In this document: piece after piece, positions 46,218 to 56,117 of the stretch | How the letters are laid out: every line of letters begins with the position of its first letter | How positions within the stretch are numbered: the first letter of the stretch is position 1 | Assembly (NCBI GenBank): GCA_963797565.1 | Contig: CAWCPM010000018.1 | Coordinates: 1 to 64,000 of the forward strand | Source of the DNA: JAICYJ01 sp963797565 | GTDB lineage: Bacteria; Actinomycetota; Thermoleophilia; Gaiellales; JAICJC01 | Reading direction: 5' to 3' | DNA length: 64,000 nucleotides | The notes under the pieces: generated by a model | Databases searched by the model: none | What the model was told of the DNA's origin: nothing | The model's input: the letters and a program-made list of their open reading frames with translations, nothing else | Made by a program: the position numbers and the translations under genes

Positions 46218-48956
46218 TCACTCGGCCGCTACCGGCCGCGGCCGGTAGCTGTGCACCAGCTCGACGCGCGTGCGCACGCCCACCTTGCGGTAGATGCGGG
46301 TGAGGTGTGCCTCGACGGTCTTTGAGCTCATGAACAGGCGCTGCGCGATCTCACGGTTCTGGAGGCCGCGCACCGCCAGGCTGGCCACCTGGTGCTCGCT
46401 GGGAGTGAGCTCGTCGCGGTCGGCCGGATCGCTGCGCAGCACCCGGGCGCTGCGGCCGTCCTCCTCGTCGGCCCGCGCCAGCCAGGGCACGGCGTCGAGC
46501 GCGGTGAATCCCTCGCGGGCTGCGTCCAGCAGCTCCCGCGAGCGCTTCCGCTGCCCCGCCCGGCGCAGCCGCTCGCCGTGCGCGAGCTGGGTGCGGGCGA
46601 GGCCGAACGGATCATCGGCCAGGCGGTGCAGCTCGGCCGCCTGATCGAACAGCGCCGAGGCGTCGTCGTCGGGGGCCAGCAGCCCGCGGCAGCGCAGCGC
46701 CAGGGCGCGGCCGCCGGGGCGGGTCGCCTCCTGCTCGAAGCGGTCGGTGAGCTCGGCCGCCTCGTCGCGCCGGTCGCAACGCACCAGCGCCTCGACCAGG
46801 TCGGGCGTCAGCGACGGGTGCGTGGTGGCGTCGCAGAAGCCGAGCGCGCGCTTGCGGTCGAGCGCGCGCTGCAGGGGCGGGATCGCATCCGCGGCCTCGC
46901 CGGCGCCGAGCGCCAGCAGCCCGCGCGCGGCGTCGGTGGTGAGCGCCTGGTAGGGCAGCCCCAGCCGCTCGGCCAGCTCCAGCTGGCGGGCGACGTGCAC
47001 CTCGACCTGGCCGGCCTGCCCGCGGGCGGCGCAGATCCAGGCCAGGATGCTGTGTGCCCAGGTCTCGTCGTTGGCGCGGCCGGTCTCATGCGATCGCTCG
47101 ATCGCCAGCTCCAGATCGCCGACGGCGGCCGTCCACTGCCCGGTGCCGCGCTCCAGCCAGCCCTGCGCCGTCAGCGGGTAGGGCAGCATGGCGGGCGCCA
47201 CGCGCTCGCAGGCGGCCACGGTGTCGGCCAGCACCGAGCGGGCGCGGTCCCACTCGGCGGCGAACGCCAGCGTCATGCCCAGGTAGGAGCGCAGCTGCAG
47301 GTCGTGGTCGAGCTCGCCCAGCGCCTCGTCGGCGGCGGCAAGGGCCAGCCGCGACGCCTCGCCGGCGTCGCCCAGAAACACCTTCGCGGCGGCTGTTGCC
47401 ACCTGCGCATACAGAGCGGCAGGCCCGGACGTACCCGACGCCAGCCGGCTCGCGCGTTCCGCCGTCTCAAGCGCCAGGGCGGGCTGGCCGGAGCGGATGC
47501 ACGGGTCGACCGACTCGACCAGCGCCAGCGCGGCGGCCGCAGGGTCGACAGGCTCCAGCAGGTTCGCCGAGGAGCACATCAGGTCGAACGCGCGCAGGGT
47601 TGAGCCGGTGCGGGCCTCGATGCGGCCCCGCAGCAGATCGGCACGGGCCGCCTCGACGCCGGTCACGTGGAGCTGCTCCACCTGGTCGAGGCAGTGGCGC
47701 GCGGCGGCGATCGCGCCCATCCGCTGCGAGCAGTCGGCTGCCGCAAGGATCAGGCGGGCGCGGGCCTCGCGGTCGGGCTCGAGCGTGGCCGCGCGCAGGT
47801 AGGCGCGGGCGGCGGCGGCGAACCCGCCGCGCCGTTGGGCCGAGCGGCCGACATCGCCCATGGCGGCGGCCACGGTTGCGTCCGGCTCAACCGCCGCCAG
47901 CGCCATGTGCCAGGCCCGCTCGTCCTCGCGACCCTCCTCCACGAGCGCCGCGGCCAGGGCGGCGTGCGCCGAGCGCACGTCCGGGGCGGTGGCCAGGTGG
48001 TAGACGGCGGATGCCACCAGCGGGTGGCGGAAGACGACGCGGTCGGGGGAGAGCACGATCAGGCCGGCCAGCTCGGCCGGCTCCAGGGCCGACACCTCGA
48101 GCTGCTCGACGGCGAGCGCACGGGCCACAGGCACCATCTCGTCGCTGCCCGCGGCCGCGGCGATCAGGAGCGCGCGGCGGGCGGGACTGGGCAGCTGCTC
48201 CAGCCGCTGGCCGAACACGTGCTGGGCCCAGCCGCTGGCCGGAACCGGCTCGACCAGGGGCTCGGCGCCGGCCCGCTGGGCATCGGTCAGGGAGCCGGTC
48301 AGCTCGACCAGCGCCAGCGGGTTGCCGCCGGTGAGGGCGGCGAGGCGCTCGGCCACTGCGGCGTCGACGGGAGCGGCCGCACCGGCCAGCGCGGCGGCGG
48401 CGTCCGGCTCCAGGCCGTCCAGCTCGATCACGGCCAGGCCGCCCGAGTCAAAGGCTCCGGCCGCGGGGCGCATCGCGACCAGCACGGCCACACGCTCGGC
48501 GTGCAGCCGGCGGGCAAGGAACGAGACCACCTCGGCGGTGGGCCGGTCGAGCCAGTGGGCGTCGTCGATCACGACCAGCAGCGGCTCGCGCTCGGCCGCG
48601 ACGGCCACCAGGTCGAGCGCGGCCACGCACACGGTCAGCGGCTCGGCGTCGACCGGCGGACCGATCGCGAGCGCAGCGGCCAGCGCCTCGCGCTGCACGT
48701 CGCGGAGGGCGCCGAAATCCTGCTCGAGCGGCCGCAGCAGCTCGGTCAGCGACGCGAACGCGAGCTCGCTCTCGGACTCGAACCCGCGGGTCGCGAGCAC
48801 GGTCATGCCGTCGCCCGCAGTCACGGCATACTCGAGCAAGGTGCTCTTGCCGATGCCCGGCTCGCCGGAGACCACGATGACCGCACTCTCCCCAGCCAGA
48901 GCCGCATCGAGCGCGGCCTGGATGCGAGTGCACTCCGATGCCCGCCCCAGAAGCAC
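46218..48956 (-). CDS. LAL-type LuxR family regulator with AAA ATPase and TPR-like region
   Basis: The 912-residue protein contains an N-terminal ATPase with Walker A GEPGIGKST (about residues 31-39) and Walker B VVIDDAHWLD (about 124-133). A long helical TPR-like middle (about 350-830) and a C-terminal LuxR HTH (LTPSEHQVASLAVRGLQNREIAQRLF, SSKTVEAHLTRIYRKVGV) follow. LAL proteins are ATP-dependent activators of catabolic or secondary-metabolism genes. The GTG start lies 6 nt after TAGGAT. The target is unknown; neighbours upstream are the SDR and acyl-CoA synthetase genes. Confidence 0.93.
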   Translation of the reverse strand: MLLGRASECTRIQAALDAALAGESAVIVVSGEPGIGKSTLLEYAVTAGDGMTVLATRGFESESELAFASLTELLRPLEQDFGALRDVQREALAAALAIGPPVDAEPLTVCVAALDLVAVAAEREPLLVVIDDAHWLDRPTAEVVSFLARRLHAERVAVLVAMRPAAGAFDSGGLAVIELDGLEPDAAAALAGAAAPVDAAVAERLAALTGGNPLALVELTGSLTDAQRAGAEPLVEPVPASGWAQHVFGQRLEQLPSPARRALLIAAAAGSDEMVPVARALAVEQLEVSALEPAELAGLIVLSPDRVVFRHPLVASAVYHLATAPDVRSAHAALAAALVEEGREDERAWHMALAAVEPDATVAAAMGDVGRSAQRRGGFAAAARAYLRAATLEPDREARARLILAAADCSQRMGAIAAARHCLDQVEQLHVTGVEAARADLLRGRIEARTGSTLRAFDLMCSSANLLEPVDPAAAALALVESVDPCIRSGQPALALETAERASRLASGTSGPAALYAQVATAAAKVFLGDAGEASRLALAAADEALGELDHDLQLRSYLGMTLAFAAEWDRARSVLADTVAACERVAPAMLPYPLTAQGWLERGTGQWTAAVGDLELAIERSHETGRANDETWAHSILAWICAARGQAGQVEVHVARQLELAERLGLPYQALTTDAARGLLALGAGEAADAIPPLQRALDRKRALGFCDATTHPSLTPDLVEALVRCDRRDEAAELTDRFEQEATRPGGRALALRCRGLLAPDDDASALFDQAAELHRLADDPFGLARTQLAHGERLRRAGQRKRSRELLDAAREGFTALDAVPWLARADEEDGRSARVLRSDPADRDELTPSEHQVASLAVRGLQNREIAQRLFMSSKTVEAHLTRIYRKVGVRTRVELVHSYRPRPVAAE

Positions 48957-48962
48957 CGGCCG

Positions 48963-48968
48963 ATCCTA
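48963..48968 (-). promoter_or_regulatory. -10 box of the leaderless LAL gene
   Basis: TAGGAT on the minus strand, 6 nt before the GTG at 48956. Confidence 0.45.
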
Positions 48969-49180
48969 CAACTCCCGGGGTTCCCCCGATTTCCGCGGCC
49001 CGCCAGGCGACTCTGGCAACCAGATCGACACACCCGTCACAGGCTCGTGCCCCAGCCAGCACAGGTGATACGACGGTGACCGGGCACCTCTGTATCACGC
49101 GGTACGGGCGCAGCCGTCTCGGCCAGGCCACATCCGTGCCATCGGGTGCTCCCGAGGTGCCGGGCACCGTCATCCCAGCA

Positions 49181-49194
49181 TCACGTAGGCGTGA
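49181..49194. terminator. hairpin after the SDR gene
   Basis: TCACG-TAGG-CGTGA lies 1 bp beyond the stop of the SDR gene (minus strand). A second stem (GGTGC-CGG-GCACC, 49156-49168) follows. No T run is present. Confidence 0.4.
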
Positions 49195-49195
49195 C

Positions 49196-49999
49196 CTAGT
49201 CGCGCGGTTTCAGCGAGGGCATGTAACTGTCCTGTTCGAGCCAGTGCCCGCCGTCGATCGTGAAGTTCATCCCGGTCACGTAGGAGCCGAAGTCCGAGCA
49301 CAGCGCCGTCGACCACCAGGCGATCTCCTCGACCGTCGCCAGCCTCCCCGCCGGCACGCTCCGCTCCACCCGTGCCCGGTCGGCCGCGTCCGGCCACAGC
49401 GCCTGTCCCGCCCCCTCCGTATCGGTCGGCCCCGGGCAGATCGTGTTCAGCCGGATCCCGTGCGGCGCCCACTCCACCGCCAGCGTCTTGGTCATCGCCA
49501 GCAGGCCGGCCTTGGCCGAGGCGGAGTGCACCGTCCCCGGCCCGCCCGTCCATGCGTAGCTCGCGATCACCGACAGCACCGCTCCGCCGCTGCCCTGGGC
49601 GATCATCTGGCGCCCGGCGGCGCGCGTGCAGAGGAAGCCGCCGTCAAGCACGATCGAGACGACCGCGCGCCAGCCGTTCGGGGACAGGTCCTCGCCCCTC
49701 ACCACGAAGTTGCCGGCGGCGTTGTTGACCAGGCAGTCGACCCGCCCGAACCGCTCCACGGCCGCAGCCACCATCGCCTCGACCTGGTCGGGATCGCGCA
49801 CATCGGTCGGCTGCGCGGCCGCGCGGCCGCCCGCCTCCTCGATCAAGGCCACCGTCTCCTCCAGCGGCTCCGGCCGGCGGCCGGCCACCACCACCGATGC
49901 CCCCAGCCGAGCGAACTCCCGGGCCATGGCGCGGCCCATCCCGCTGCCGCCGCCCGTGACCAGCGCCACCCGTCCGTCGTAGCAGCCGTCAACCAGCAT
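49196..49999 (-). CDS. SDR oxidoreductase resembling 2,4-dienoyl-CoA reductase
   Basis: The 267-residue SDR has the cofactor motif TGGGSGMG and VAGRRPEPLEET (Arg after beta-2, favouring NADPH). The usual YxxxK is replaced by HSASAKAG within SYAWTGGPGTVHSASAKAG, as in 2,4-dienoyl-CoA reductases. ECPGPTDTE-like ICPGPTDTEGA supports this. Its start overlaps the acyl-CoA synthetase gene by 11 bp, suggesting a shared role in acyl-CoA or aromatic acid catabolism. Confidence 0.88.
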   Translation of the reverse strand: MLVDGCYDGRVALVTGGGSGMGRAMAREFARLGASVVVAGRRPEPLEETVALIEEAGGRAAAQPTDVRDPDQVEAMVAAAVERFGRVDCLVNNAAGNFVVRGEDLSPNGWRAVVSIVLDGGFLCTRAAGRQMIAQGSGGAVLSVIASYAWTGGPGTVHSASAKAGLLAMTKTLAVEWAPHGIRLNTICPGPTDTEGAGQALWPDAADRARVERSVPAGRLATVEEIAWWSTALCSDFGSYVTGMNFTIDGGHWLEQDSYMPSLKPRD

Positions 50000-52046
50000 C
50001 GTCGCCTCCTTCGTCGGCCGGAATGATGCGCGCGTCCAGCGCCAGCGCGCCCTCCGGCGTGACCAGCAGCGGGTTCACCTCGATCTCCGCGATGTCGGGG
50101 CGCGCCGCTGCCAGCTGCGACAACGCCACCGCCGCATCGGCGGCCGCTCCGATGTCGACGGCCGCCCGCCCACGCGCGCCCTTCAGCAGCGCCGCGCCCT
50201 GCAGCGACTCCAGCAGCCGCACCGCCTCGGCCCGGTCAAGCGGCGCCAGCGCCACTCCCACGTCGCCCAGCAGCTCGGCGTAGACCCCGCCCAGGCCGAC
50301 CAGCGCAACCGGCCCGAACCGGGGGTCGCGCCGGGCGCCCACGATCAGCTCGATACCGTCCGCGAGCGGGGCCATCGCCTCCACCGAGTACTCCGGCGGG
50401 GACAGACGCTCCTCCATGTCCGACCACGCCGCCGCCAGCGCATCCGCATCGGCCAGCCCCACCCTGACGCCGCCGGCGTCGGACTTGTGCAGCAGCCCCA
50501 GCGCCTTCAGCACCACCGGGTAGCCGACCTCCGCTGCCGCCGCCAGCACATCCTCGCGCACATGCGCGCTGCGCGCGGCCACGAACGGCACGCCCGCCTC
50601 GGCGAGCAGCGCCCGCGAGCCGAAATAGCCCGCATCCAGCGGCCCGTTCACCGGCTCGGGCAGCGCCGGCGGGCCGGACGCAGCCGGCAGCTGCTCGAGC
50701 GCAGCCAGCGAGGCGGCGGCTGCCTCGATCGTCCAGTAGACCGGGACGCCGCCCTCGCGCAGCGCGAGGTTGGGGCGGTCGTCGGCGTACATCGACTGGG
50801 CCACCAGCGGCTTTCCGGTCTCGACCGCCGCCCGCGCGATCTCGTGGCCGACCTCGGTCTCGCGGCCGGCGAACTCCTCCGAGTACTGGCTGTACCCGCC
50901 GAAGTAGCCCGTCATCAGCACGCCGTCCAGCTCGTCGGCCTCGAGCAGCCCGCGCGCGACCCGGGAGTAGCTGAAGAAGTCGACCTCGCCGGCACCGGCC
51001 AGGTCGATCGGGTTTCGCACCGACGACATCGGCGGCAGCATCGCCGCAAGCTTGGCCTGCAGCCCGTCCGACAGCATCGGCAGCTCCAGCCCCATGCCGG
51101 CCGCGACGTCGCAGGCGATCGCGCCGTGGCCGCCGCCGTCGCCGAGCACCGCGATCCGGCGGCCGGCCAGCCGCCGCGGCTGCAGCAGCGCCTGCGCCAG
51201 GTCGATCATCTCGGCCGGCGTCGAGACCAGGTGCACGCCGGCGCCACGGCAGGCCGCGCGCACCGTGGACAGCGAGCTGACCAGCGCTCCCGTGTGCGAC
51301 CGGGCCGCGCGGACGCTGGCGTCGCTGCGCCCGACCGTGATCAGGATCACGGGCTTCTGCGCGGCGGCCGCCGCCGCCGCGAACGCGCGCCCGTCGCGGA
51401 AGTCCTCCGCGTAGACCGCGATCAGCTCGGTGGCGGGATGCTCGGCGTAGGAGGCGACCAGCTCGGCCAGGTCGAGGTCGGCCTGGTTGCCGATCGAGGC
51501 GAAGCGCGAGAAGCCGAGCGAGTAGCGGCGCGACATCAGGCCCAGCTCGAGCGCCAGGTTGCCGCTCTGGGAGATCAGCCCGATCGAGCCGGGCGGGAAC
51601 TCATTCGAGGCGAGGCCGAGGTCGCTGGACGCGTCATACACGCCCAGGCAGTTGGGGCCGAGCAGCATCGCGCCGGCGTCGCGCACCCGCTGCACCAGCG
51701 CCTGCTCGCGGGTGGCCGCATCGCCACCGGCCTCGCCCAGCCCGGCCGTGATGCCCACCAGCGCGCGGGCACCCATCGCCAGCGAGTCGTCGACCGCCTG
51801 CTCGAAGCCGGCCGCCGGCACGGCGATCACGACCAGCTCGGGCGCCTCCGGCAGCTCGGTGACCGACGTGTAGGCCCTGGTGCCGAGCACCTCGCCGCCG
51901 TTGCGGTTGACCAGGTAGACGGGACGGCGGTGGCTGCCGCGGAGTGCCCCGCGCGCCAGCCAGTTGCCCCACTTCGCGGGATCGTCCGAGGCGCCCAGGA
52001 TGGCCACCGAGGCCGGGTCAAACAGTGGTCGCAGGTCGCGCGGCAT
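49989..52046 (-). CDS. NDP-forming acyl-CoA synthetase (acetate-CoA ligase family)
   Basis: The 685-residue protein is a fusion of a CoA-binding domain (FDPASVAILGASDDPAKWG), a succinyl-CoA-ligase-like domain (GPNCLGVYD, GLISQSGNLALELG, phospho-His in ARSHTGALVSS) and a C-terminal ATP-grasp domain (GYPVVLKALGLLHKSDAGGV, IEVNPLLV). It joins a carboxylic acid to CoA with ADP/GDP formation. The ATG at 52046 is the natural start (MPRDLRPLFDPASV). It is co-transcribed with the SDR downstream and lies next to the TetR gene on the same strand. Confidence 0.9.
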   Translation of the reverse strand: MPRDLRPLFDPASVAILGASDDPAKWGNWLARGALRGSHRRPVYLVNRNGGEVLGTRAYTSVTELPEAPELVVIAVPAAGFEQAVDDSLAMGARALVGITAGLGEAGGDAATREQALVQRVRDAGAMLLGPNCLGVYDASSDLGLASNEFPPGSIGLISQSGNLALELGLMSRRYSLGFSRFASIGNQADLDLAELVASYAEHPATELIAVYAEDFRDGRAFAAAAAAAQKPVILITVGRSDASVRAARSHTGALVSSLSTVRAACRGAGVHLVSTPAEMIDLAQALLQPRRLAGRRIAVLGDGGGHGAIACDVAAGMGLELPMLSDGLQAKLAAMLPPMSSVRNPIDLAGAGEVDFFSYSRVARGLLEADELDGVLMTGYFGGYSQYSEEFAGRETEVGHEIARAAVETGKPLVAQSMYADDRPNLALREGGVPVYWTIEAAAASLAALEQLPAASGPPALPEPVNGPLDAGYFGSRALLAEAGVPFVAARSAHVREDVLAAAAEVGYPVVLKALGLLHKSDAGGVRVGLADADALAAAWSDMEERLSPPEYSVEAMAPLADGIELIVGARRDPRFGPVALVGLGGVYAELLGDVGVALAPLDRAEAVRLLESLQGAALLKGARGRAAVDIGAAADAAVALSQLAAARPDIAEIEVNPLLVTPEGALALDARIIPADEGGDDAG

Positions 52047-52096
52047 GGCCGGAGAGTCTGCCAGAGCCGCCTCGCGCCGGGCGCGGGCAACCGCTC

Positions 52097-52708
52097 TCAG
52101 CCGGCGACCGTCAGGTCGCAGGCAGTGGCGGAGCACGCGTACGACACGATCAGCCGCTCTGCCTCCACCCGGTCGATCGGCGCGTCGCCCATCAGCACGT
52201 GGAGACCGTGCGCGTCCTCGAGCGCCACCAGGTTTCGGCCGATCGTCTGCGAGGATGCGGCCAGCGTGAACAGCCCCTGCGCCACGCCCGCCTCCAGGAT
52301 CACCTGGTAGAGGGCCACCTGTCGCTCGAAGAAGGACACCGCCAGCGCCGAGTAGAGCTTGCTACGGCCGACCAACGCGTCCATCTCATACAGCGTGCGC
52401 ACCGCCTCGTCGTGCGGCCCGGTCGGTAGCCCGCTGCTGATCGCCGCCAGCATTCGCCGCCGGGGGTCGGCGATCTGATCGAGCGCGGCGTTGCGGCTGT
52501 CACAGAAGCGCTCCCCCGCGGTGCGGTGCACCTCGACCAGCAGTTGATCGACGTCCGGGTAGTAGTAGAGCACCGCACCGGGGGTGACTCCGGCCTCCTC
52601 CGCGATGTCCTTCAGCCGCACCGCGGCGGCGCCCCGGGCGATGATCGCACGCCCCGCTGCCTCGGTCAGCTGCCGCCGCCGCACACTCTGGTTCTTCGTC
52701 CGCGCCAT
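52097..52708 (-). CDS. TetR family transcriptional regulator
   Basis: The 203-residue protein has an N-terminal HTH (RRRQLTEAAGRAIIARGAAA, RLKDIAEEAGVTPGAVLYYYPDVDQL), the canonical TetR pattern. A helical ligand-binding domain follows. It is divergent from the polyamine-type ABC operon. A 14-bp perfect palindrome (52880-52893) just after that operon's -10 box is a likely binding site, so it probably represses transport until a ligand binds. Confidence 0.93.
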   Translation of the reverse strand: MARTKNQSVRRRQLTEAAGRAIIARGAAAVRLKDIAEEAGVTPGAVLYYYPDVDQLLVEVHRTAGERFCDSRNAALDQIADPRRRMLAAISSGLPTGPHDEAVRTLYEMDALVGRSKLYSALAVSFFERQVALYQVILEAGVAQGLFTLAASSQTIGRNLVALEDAHGLHVLMGDAPIDRVEAERLIVSYACSATACDLTVAG

Positions 52709-52842
52709 CCGGTATTCGTACCGACGACGTTGAACGAATGCAAGCGGAGGGCGCCTGGAGCCTTGACCTGCGGCGTTCGGATTGATTCAATCGCCCGGAA
52801 ACAATCAGGGCTGATAGTTCGTCCTAGTCGTGACCGCTGTCC

Positions 52843-52870
52843 TTGACATGGTCACCCAGATCGTTACAGT
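52843..52870 (+). promoter_or_regulatory. promoter of the spermidine/putrescine-type ABC operon
   Basis: TTGACA (52843-52848), a 16-bp spacer and TACAGT (52865-52870) form the best -35/-10 pair in the window, 42 bp before the ATG. Confidence 0.7.
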
Positions 52871-52879
52871 ACGCCCAGT

Positions 52880-52893
52880 TGACTGGCCAGTCA
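52880..52893. promoter_or_regulatory. TetR-type operator
   Basis: TGACTGGCCAGTCA is a perfect palindrome. It begins 9 bp after the -10 box, so a bound protein would block transcription start. GTCAGT repeats once more just downstream. Confidence 0.7.
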
Positions 52894-52911
52894 GTCAGGA
52901 TCGGAGAGATC

Positions 52912-54202
52912 ATGCATCCCAAGGAACGGCGCTCCCTCGCTGCGACCCGACGAGAATTCCTTGCACGTACGGGTGGTGCGGCCTTCGCCCTGTCGGGCGC
53001 CAGCGGCCTCCTGGCCGCGTGCAGCAACTCGACCACCACCGCGGGCAGCACTGTCAACTCCGCCGGCCAGAAGGTCGGCCCCGGCGGCCTGCCGCTGGCC
53101 CGCCCCGACCGGCGCGTCACGCTGCCGCTGTGGGAACAGCCGATCCCGTCCGGGATGAAGCCCGAGACCGGCGGCGAGTTCACGATCTTCAACTACCCGG
53201 AGTACATCTACGGCGCGCTCCTGAAGGAGTTCGGCAAGAAGTACAACGTGACCGTCAAGGTGACGCCCTTCGACGACATCAACACCGGCATCGCCAAGCT
53301 GGCGTCCGGTGCCGTTCAGCCGGACGTGACCGAGATGACGCCCGACAACCTCGACCGTGTCGTGGCCGGCCACCTGATCAAGCCGATCAACCTCGACTAC
53401 ATCCCCAACCTCAAGAAGAACGTCTGGCCCTCACTGGTCGACCCGTTCTACGACGTCGGCTCGCGCTACGGCGTCCCCTACACGGCCTATGCCACCGGCA
53501 TCGCCTGGCGCACCGACCAGGTCAAGGTGGACATCCCGTCGATGTCCAACCCGTGGGACATCTTCTGGCAGGCGCAGGCCTACAAGGGCAAGACGGCGCT
53601 CTTGTCCGAGGTGCGCGAGACGATCGCGATGGCGCTGCTGCGCAAGGGCGAGCTGGACATCAACACCGAGGATCCGGCCAAGATCAACGCGGCCGTGGCC
53701 GACCTGCAGGAGCTCTACAACATCTGCAACATCAAGGTCGGCGACCTCCAGTACTCGACCATCCCCGAGAACAAGGCCTGGCTGAACCAGGCCTGGTCGG
53801 GCGACATGATGTCGGCCTTCTTCTACTACCTGCCGAACAAGGCCACCGGCCCGCTGCTGCGCTTCTGGCACCCAGTCAAGGGCAAGGGGCCGATCCAGAA
53901 CGACATGTGGTCGGTCTGCACCACCACCAAGAAGCCGGTGCTGGCGCACCTGTTCCTCAACTTCATGCTGGATAACACCAACGCCTACTCCAACTTCGTC
54001 AACTTCAACGGCTACCAGCCGCCGCTGAACGAGATCGTTCCGGAGGATCTCGTCAAGAAGAAGATCATCCCCGAGACACTTTCCATCATGCGTGCTGACC
54101 GAGTCCGACCTCGGTCCGGATTCGCTGCAGGAGATGACGCTCACGACCACCGGCCAGTCGCTCTGGCAGGACGGGTACTCAACGTTCCTGTCGGGCGCCT
54201 AG
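52912..54202 (+). CDS. spermidine/putrescine-type substrate-binding lipoprotein, C-terminal frameshift
   Basis: GGAGAG precedes the ATG. The signal has twin arginines (TRREFLARTGGAAFALSG) and lipobox LAAC, indicating a Tat-exported lipoprotein. The domain is PotD/PotF-like (FTIFNYPEYIYGALLKEF, TPFDDINTGIAKLASGAVQPDV, YGVPYTAYATGIAWRTDQV). Near 54088-54091 the frame shifts; with one base removed the C-terminus reads VLTESDLGPDSLQEMTLTTT and ends GYSTFLSGA at TAG 54200-54202, about 429 residues. Actual substrate may be a polyamine or another amine. Confidence 0.88.
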
Positions 54203-54211
54203 AGTAGGGGT

Positions 54212-55129
54212 ATGTACCCACGTTGGCTCTGGCCGGCCTTCGCGATCCCAGGCGTCGTCTGGCTCCTGATCCTGTTCCTGCTGCCGTTCTACGCCGTGAT
54301 CGGCGTGGCCTTCGGCAACATCGACCCGATCCTGCAGACTCCGATCCCGGCCTGGAACCCGCTCAACTGGAACACCGGCTGGGTCGCGCACGTGCTGAGC
54401 GAGCTGAAGCCGGGCGGCGTCTACTGGGACGTGTTCCTGCGCACGATCCGCTACGTCGCGCTGTCGCTGGGCGGCTGCATCCTGATCGGCTATCCGGTCG
54501 CCTACTACATCGCCCGCCACGCCTCGCGCACCAAGAGCCTGCTGCTGATCCTGCTGGTGCTGCCGTTCTGGATCAGCTACCTGATGCGGATGCTGGCCTG
54601 GATCAACCTGCTCGCCCCGGGCGGCTACGCGGCGCGGTTCCTGTCCTTCACGCACATCAGCGACCTGCTCTATCACATGGGCCTGCTCAGCCAGCCCAAC
54701 AACTACCTGGGCGGGGAGAGCTTCACCGTCATCTTCGCGCTCATCTACGGCTACATCCCCTACTTCATCCTGCCGCTGTACGCCTCCCTCGACCGCATCG
54801 ACCGCTCGCACCTGGAGGCCGCGCGCGACCTCGGCGCCAGCCCCTTCCGTGCCTTCTGGCACGTGACGCTGCCGCTGTCGAAGACCGGCCTTTTGGGCGG
54901 GGCGGTGCTGATCGTGCTGCCCATGTTCGGCGACTACTACACGCCCAACATCGTCTCCGGCGCACCCACCACCTCGATGATCGGCAACCAGATCGACCTC
55001 TACTTCCACGGCGGCCCGCAGCCCACGATCGGCGCTGCCATCACCATCATCCTGTCGGCCTTCCTGGTGGTGCTGATGGGCTACTACATGTGGACGATCC
55101 ACAAATCCTCGAAGGAGCTGGTGGCGTGA
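54212..55129 (+). CDS. ABC transporter permease, PotB/PotH type
   Basis: The 305-residue permease has six helices, opening LWPAFAIPGVVWLLILFLLP. The EAA loop is DRIDRSHLEAARDLGASPFRAF. It starts 9 bp after the binding-protein gene and overlaps the next permease by GTGA. It pairs with the 55126 gene. Confidence 0.92.
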   Translation: MYPRWLWPAFAIPGVVWLLILFLLPFYAVIGVAFGNIDPILQTPIPAWNPLNWNTGWVAHVLSELKPGGVYWDVFLRTIRYVALSLGGCILIGYPVAYYIARHASRTKSLLLILLVLPFWISYLMRMLAWINLLAPGGYAARFLSFTHISDLLYHMGLLSQPNNYLGGESFTVIFALIYGYIPYFILPLYASLDRIDRSHLEAARDLGASPFRAFWHVTLPLSKTGLLGGAVLIVLPMFGDYYTPNIVSGAPTTSMIGNQIDLYFHGGPQPTIGAAITIILSAFLVVLMGYYMWTIHKSSKELVA

Positions 55130-56055
55130 GCCAGGCCGTCGCCACACCCGCCACCACCAAGGAGTTCACGCTCTGGCAGCGCGTCCACGGCTGGATCACG
55201 AACCCCTGGGGCAAGCCGCGGTTCCTGGTCCTGATCACCTGGGGCTACATGTTCTGGGCGATCGCACCGGTGCTGATCGCGATCCAGTTCTCGTTCAACA
55301 ACAGCCGCTCGCTCACGGTCTGGCACGGCTTCACCACCAAGTGGTACTTCTCCGACCCGATCGACTCGATCTGGCACAACGCCTCCTACCGCGGCGCGCT
55401 CAACCAGAGCATGAAGCTGGCGGCGATCGACGTGCTGATCGCGACTCCGATCGGCGTGATGCTGGCGCTGGGCCTGGCGCGCTGGCGCGGCCGCGGCTCG
55501 GGCGCCTCCAACTTCCTGATGCTGTTCCCGCTGGTCACGCCCGAGATCGTGATGGGAGTCTCGCTGCTGCTGCTGTTCACGCAGCTGTTCACGTTCGTGC
55601 ACACCGGCACGCTCGCCCAGGTGCTCGGGCACGTCACGTTCTCGATCAGCTACGTGGTGGTGATCGTGCGCGGCCGGCTGTTCTCGATCGGCAGGTCGTA
55701 CGAGGAGGCGGCGGCCGACCTGGGCGCGTCGCCGAGGGCGGCGCTGTGGCTTGTGCTGATGCCGCTGCTGCTGCCGGCGATCGTGGCCAGCGCGGCGATC
55801 GTGTTCGCGATCTCGATCGACGACTTCGTGATCAGCCAGTGGCTGTCCAACGGCGCCAACTCGACGACGGTGCCGATGCTGATCTACGACGCAACCCGCG
55901 CCACGCCGCTGCCCGCGACCGACGGCCTTGCCACCGTGATCATGACGATCACGTTGATCACCGTCGTGGCCGGCGTGGCGGTGTTCCGGCTGTTTACGCG
56001 CGGCGAGGGCGGCCGCGGCTCGGCGGTTGACGACGTCGCAGGGTTCGGGATGTAG
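55126..56055 (+). CDS. ABC transporter permease, PotC/PotI type
   Basis: The 309-residue permease starts at the GTG overlapping the preceding TGA. Helices include ITWGYMFWAIAPVLIAIQFS and the EAA loop reads GRSYEEAAADLGASPRAAL. ISIDDFVISQWLSNGANSTT is typical of PotC-type subunits. The 62-bp gap to the ATPase gene contains no obvious terminator. Confidence 0.92.
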   Translation: MSQAVATPATTKEFTLWQRVHGWITNPWGKPRFLVLITWGYMFWAIAPVLIAIQFSFNNSRSLTVWHGFTTKWYFSDPIDSIWHNASYRGALNQSMKLAAIDVLIATPIGVMLALGLARWRGRGSGASNFLMLFPLVTPEIVMGVSLLLLFTQLFTFVHTGTLAQVLGHVTFSISYVVVIVRGRLFSIGRSYEEAAADLGASPRAALWLVLMPLLLPAIVASAAIVFAISIDDFVISQWLSNGANSTTVPMLIYDATRATPLPATDGLATVIMTITLITVVAGVAVFRLFTRGEGGRGSAVDDVAGFGM

Positions 56056-56117
56056 GTGGCCGGTTCGACTCGTGCATCAATCGGGTACCCTTGCGACCCA
56101 TTTCGAGAGGAGCTGGC

